The position numbers and the translations under genes were made by a program. Below are positions 61,091 through 64,000 of a DNA stretch of 64,000 nucleotides, one piece after another. Within the stretch, counting starts at the first letter, position 1; each line of letters starts with the position of its first letter. The stretch covers positions 1,426,001-1,490,000 of the forward strand of contig NZ_CP026106.1 in the NCBI RefSeq assembly GCF_002902965.1, given 5' to 3'. The notes under the pieces were generated by a model. It worked only from the letters and a program-made list of their open reading frames with translations. It searched no databases and was not told the DNA's origin. The stretch is from Paraburkholderia hospita (GTDB lineage Bacteria; Pseudomonadota; Gammaproteobacteria; Burkholderiales; Burkholderiaceae).

Positions 61091-63262
61091 ATGCCAACCG
61101 ATTCCCGCATTTCCGAGGGCTTGCCGTTTCCACTCGGCGCGACCTGGGATGGCAGAGGGGTCAATTTCGCGCTCTTTTCCGCGCATGCGACGAAGGTCGA
61201 GTTGTGCCTGTTCGACGACGAAGGGAAGAAGGAACTCGAGCGCATCGAATTACCCGAATACACCGACGAAGTGTGGCATGTGCACATGGCAGGCCTGAAG
61301 CCGGGCACGGTATATGGCTATCGCGTGCATGGTCCGTATGAGCCCGAGGCCGGTCATCGCTTCAATCCGAACAAGCTGCTGCTCGATCCGTATGCGAAGG
61401 CGCATGTCGGGTCGTTGCACTGGGACCCGTCGCTGTTCGGCTATACGCTCGAAACGGAAGACGATCTCACGTTCGACGAGCGCGACAGCGCGTCGTTCAT
61501 GCCGAAGTGCCAGGTGGTCGACCAGACGTTCAACTGGACACATCCGACGCGCGTGCGCGTACCGTGGGATCGCACGATCGTCTACGAGACGCATGTGCGC
61601 GGCTATACGAAGATGCATCCCGGTGTGCCAGAAAAGATGCGTGGCACCTTCGACGGCCTGGCGCAGAAAGCCGTGATCGACCATATCAAACGCGTGGGCG
61701 TGACGACGCTCGAACTGTTGCCCATTCATTCGTTCGTCAACGATTCATACCTGCTCGACAAAGGGCTGACGAACTACTGGGGGTACAACACGATCGGCTT
61801 TTTCGCGGCCGATCCGCGTTACTTCGCGCGCGGCCCCGGCGTGATCGAAGAGTTCAAGGAGATGATCGACCGGTTGCACGACGCCGGTCTCGAACTGATA
61901 CTCGACGTCGTGTACAACCACACGGCCGAAGGCAACGAACGTGGGCCGACGCTGTCGTTTCGCGGTATCGACAACGCGTCCTACTACCGGCTGATGCCTG
62001 AAGAAAGCCGCTATTACATCAACGACACGGGCACGGGCAACACGCTGAACCTCTCACACCCGCGCGTGCTGCAGATGGTCACGGACAGTCTGCGCTACTG
62101 GGTGACGGAGATGAACGTCGACGGCTTCCGCTTCGATCTCGCGACCATCCTCGGGCGCGAGCCGTATGGCTTCGACGAAGGCGGCGGCTTTCTGGACAGT
62201 TGCCGGCAGGACCCGATCATCTCCAGTGTGAAGCTGATCGCCGAACCTTGGGACTGCGGGCCGGGCGGCTATCAGGTGGGTGGCTTCCCGCCTGGCTGGG
62301 CCGAATGGAACGATCGCTTTCGCGACACGGTGCGCTCGTTCTGGAAGGGCGACGAAGCGTCCGCCGCCGATCTCGCCAAACGCCTCACCGCTTCAGGCGA
62401 TTTCTTCAACCGGCGGGGCAGACGCCCCTGGGCGAGCGTGAACTTCATCACTGCGCACGACGGCTTCACACTGAACGATCTCGTCTCGTACAACGAGCGC
62501 CATAACGAGGCGAACGGCGAAGACAACAACGACGGCCATAGCGACAACCGCTCATGGAATTGCGGCGAGGAAGGGCCATCCGACGACGCCGAAATCATCG
62601 CATTGCGCGAGCGCCAGAAACGCAATCTGCTCGCGACGCTGCTGTTTTCGCAAGGCACGCCGATGGTGCTTGCAGGCGATGAATTCGGCCGCACGCAGAA
62701 GGGCAATAACAACGCGTACTGCCAGGACAACGAGGTCAGCTGGATCGATTGGGCGGGTATCGACGACAACGGCCGCGCGCTCACGGAGTTCGTGCGCAAG
62801 CTGACGACGCTGCGCCACGCGTTACCCGTGCTGAGGCGCAATCGCTTTCTCACGGGCGAGATGCGCGAAGACATCGGCGTGATGGATGTGAAATGGCTGA
62901 GTCCCGTCGGCGTCGTGCTGACGGACGAGCAATGGGACGATTCGGCGATGCGCTGCTTCGGCCTCGTGATCGACGGGCGTGCGCAGGCGAGCGGTATCCG
63001 GCGTCCGGCCTCCGACGCGACGCTGTTGCTCGTCATCAACGCGTATCACGACGTCGTCGACTTCATGTTGCCGGAGATACCGGGCAGCGATCAGTGGAGC
63101 TGCATGATCGACACGAACGCGCCTGAGCGCGACGAATTGCCTGATTTCGGATCGGGCGACGTGTATCAGGTGACGGGCCGTTCGCTGTTGCTGTTCTCGT
63201 TGCATGCAAAGGGCGAGACGAAGCGGATCTTCCAGCGGCTCGAAGAGCGTTTGACGGCGTGA
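61091..63262 (+). CDS. glgX: Glycogen debranching enzyme GlgX
   Basis: 723 residues from ATG 61091, with GAGGAA upstream. N-terminal CBM48 (SEGLPFPLGATWDGRGVNFALFSAHATKVELCLFDDEGKKE). GH13 catalytic core: DVVYNHTAEG (region I), DGFRFDLATILGRE (nucleophile Asp), LIAEPWDCGPGGYQVG (general acid Glu) and NFITAHDGFTLNDLVSY (His-Asp). It removes the short branches left by glycogen phosphorylase. It converges on the glycogen synthase gene. Confidence 0.95.
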   Translation: MPTDSRISEGLPFPLGATWDGRGVNFALFSAHATKVELCLFDDEGKKELERIELPEYTDEVWHVHMAGLKPGTVYGYRVHGPYEPEAGHRFNPNKLLLDPYAKAHVGSLHWDPSLFGYTLETEDDLTFDERDSASFMPKCQVVDQTFNWTHPTRVRVPWDRTIVYETHVRGYTKMHPGVPEKMRGTFDGLAQKAVIDHIKRVGVTTLELLPIHSFVNDSYLLDKGLTNYWGYNTIGFFAADPRYFARGPGVIEEFKEMIDRLHDAGLELILDVVYNHTAEGNERGPTLSFRGIDNASYYRLMPEESRYYINDTGTGNTLNLSHPRVLQMVTDSLRYWVTEMNVDGFRFDLATILGREPYGFDEGGGFLDSCRQDPIISSVKLIAEPWDCGPGGYQVGGFPPGWAEWNDRFRDTVRSFWKGDEASAADLAKRLTASGDFFNRRGRRPWASVNFITAHDGFTLNDLVSYNERHNEANGEDNNDGHSDNRSWNCGEEGPSDDAEIIALRERQKRNLLATLLFSQGTPMVLAGDEFGRTQKGNNNAYCQDNEVSWIDWAGIDDNGRALTEFVRKLTTLRHALPVLRRNRFLTGEMREDIGVMDVKWLSPVGVVLTDEQWDDSAMRCFGLVIDGRAQASGIRRPASDATLLLVINAYHDVVDFMLPEIPGSDQWSCMIDTNAPERDELPDFGSGDVYQVTGRSLLLFSLHAKGETKRIFQRLEERLTA

Positions 63263-63334
63263 GCTTTCTTGAAGGCGCGATTTTGTCGGCGTAGTGGCGG
63301 ACCTGAGAGGAAGTGGCAGTGAAAAAAGAAAAAC

Positions 63335-63360
63335 CGGACCTCTTCGCGAGAAGAGGTCCG
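63335..63360. terminator. Bidirectional terminator between glgX and glgA
   Basis: CGGACCTCTTC (63335-63345) and GAAGAGGTCCG (63350-63360) pair perfectly around GCGA. An A-rich run precedes it (63321-63333), giving a T-run for transcripts from the right, and TTGCTATTTG follows for those from the left. Confidence 0.8.
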
Positions 63361-63415
63361 TTGCTATTTGCTATTCATTATTTGCACAGCCCGCATGCGG
63401 GCTGTCGCGTCACAC

Positions 63416-64000
63416 TCACGCGCTTCGCGCCACCGTCTCCTGCGACGCCGCGCCATTGCTCCACGCAGTCTGCGCGCTCGCTGCGCCGCTCGCATTCGCG
63501 CGACGTTGCGCCGACGCCGCTGCAACGCGTTCGACATCGACACGCGGTTGCGCCGGGCGTGCATCCGTCAACAGGCCATAGAGTTTCAGATATGCCTGCA
63601 CCGGCTTGCGCCAGCTGAAATCGCACCGCATCGCATTGCGCTGCAGTGCATGCCATGACGAAGGCCGCATGAACGCGTCGAGCGCGCGCTGCAATGCCGC
63701 CGCGACGTCCTCGGGTGTCTCGCCGTCGAACAGAAAGCCCGTTGCGCCTTCTTCGGGCAAGCCGAGTTCGGGCGAACGCTCGGGCGTGTAATCGACGATC
63801 GTGTCGCGCAGCCCGCCGACTCGCGATGCGACGGGGATCGTGCCGTAGCGCAGCGCATAGAGCTGCGTGAGGCCGCACGGCTCGAAACGGCTGCCGTGCA
63901 GCAACAGGTCGGCGCCCGCGTGCAGCATGTGCGCGCGCCGTTCGTCATAGCCGATATACGCGCCGACGCGCTGCGGCCATGCGGCGGCGAGATCGCGCAC
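63416..64000 (-). CDS. glgA: Glycogen synthase, C-terminal part
   Basis: 194 residues up to the right edge; the start lies outside. The visible part is the GT5 C-terminal domain: YIGYDERRAHMLHAGADLLLHGSRFEPCGLTQLYALRYGTIPVASRVGGLRDTIVDY. Glu in FEPCG and the GGL motif are the conserved ADP-glucose-binding features. A 45-residue Ala/Ser-rich tail beyond KLYGLLTDAR is unusual but not disruptive. It adds glucose from ADP-glucose to glycogen. Convergent with glgX. Confidence 0.9.
   Translation of the reverse strand: MRDLAAAWPQRVGAYIGYDERRAHMLHAGADLLLHGSRFEPCGLTQLYALRYGTIPVASRVGGLRDTIVDYTPERSPELGLPEEGATGFLFDGETPEDVAAALQRALDAFMRPSSWHALQRNAMRCDFSWRKPVQAYLKLYGLLTDARPAQPRVDVERVAAASAQRRANASGAASAQTAWSNGAASQETVARSA

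Overview
The window looks like part of a secondary chromosome of a Burkholderiaceae bacterium, most likely Paraburkholderia or Caballeronia. The evidence is high G+C with strong third-position bias, a Burkholderia-type gene repertoire (second rpoN copy, complete Flp/Tad pilus locus, VgrG/PAAR/RHS effectors, patatin with C-terminal extension, bacteriophytochrome) and typical protein sequences. The species is inferred from gene content only, and every family name is given from memory of the family and not from a search.

Layout. 1-8.3 kb: stress and housekeeping accessory genes (start of a Na+/H+ antiporter, DUF3175, PRC-barrel, HAD phosphatase, topoisomerase IB, a PfpI remnant fused to DUF1488, a DUF2383-type helix bundle, a BON protein), ending in an RpoN (sigma-54) gene preceded by its own sigma-54-type promoter. 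8.4-9.6 kb: a TIGR03118-type lipoprotein. 9.9-20.2 kb: a type VI effector island, PAAR - VgrG - RHS toxin - immunity, followed by an array of broken RHS C-terminal cassettes, a second immunity gene and symE copies. An IS110 element cuts the last RHS fragment. The main rhs gene itself carries a one-base frameshift in a run of G.

21.8-37.2 kb: a FUSC membrane protein, a DUF937-like membrane protein, two DHA2-type multidrug transporters, a VRR-NUC nuclease overlapping a nuclease-helicase (an apparent DNA repair operon behind a LexA box), an SRPBCC protein, a large MscS channel, a NIPSNAP protein and a VpsR-like sigma-54 activator. 38.2-51.0 kb: a full tad locus (two flp pilins, tadV, a small gene, cpaB, secretin, lipoprotein, tadZ, tadA, tadB, tadC, two TadE-like pseudopilins and a TadG-like VWA protein). 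Its pilin promoter matches the sigma-54 consensus exactly and lies next to the divergent activator gene. rpoN, the activator and the pilus therefore form a plausible regulatory chain within one window.

51.1-64 kb: patatin phospholipase, NTF2-like protein, prolyl 4-hydroxylase, a small protein and CsbD. A light-sensing group follows: heme oxygenase (makes biliverdin), two response regulators, a PAS histidine kinase and a bacteriophytochrome kinase. The window ends with glycogen debranching enzyme and the 3' end of glycogen synthase, convergent on a shared terminator. No tRNA, rRNA or CRISPR array was seen.
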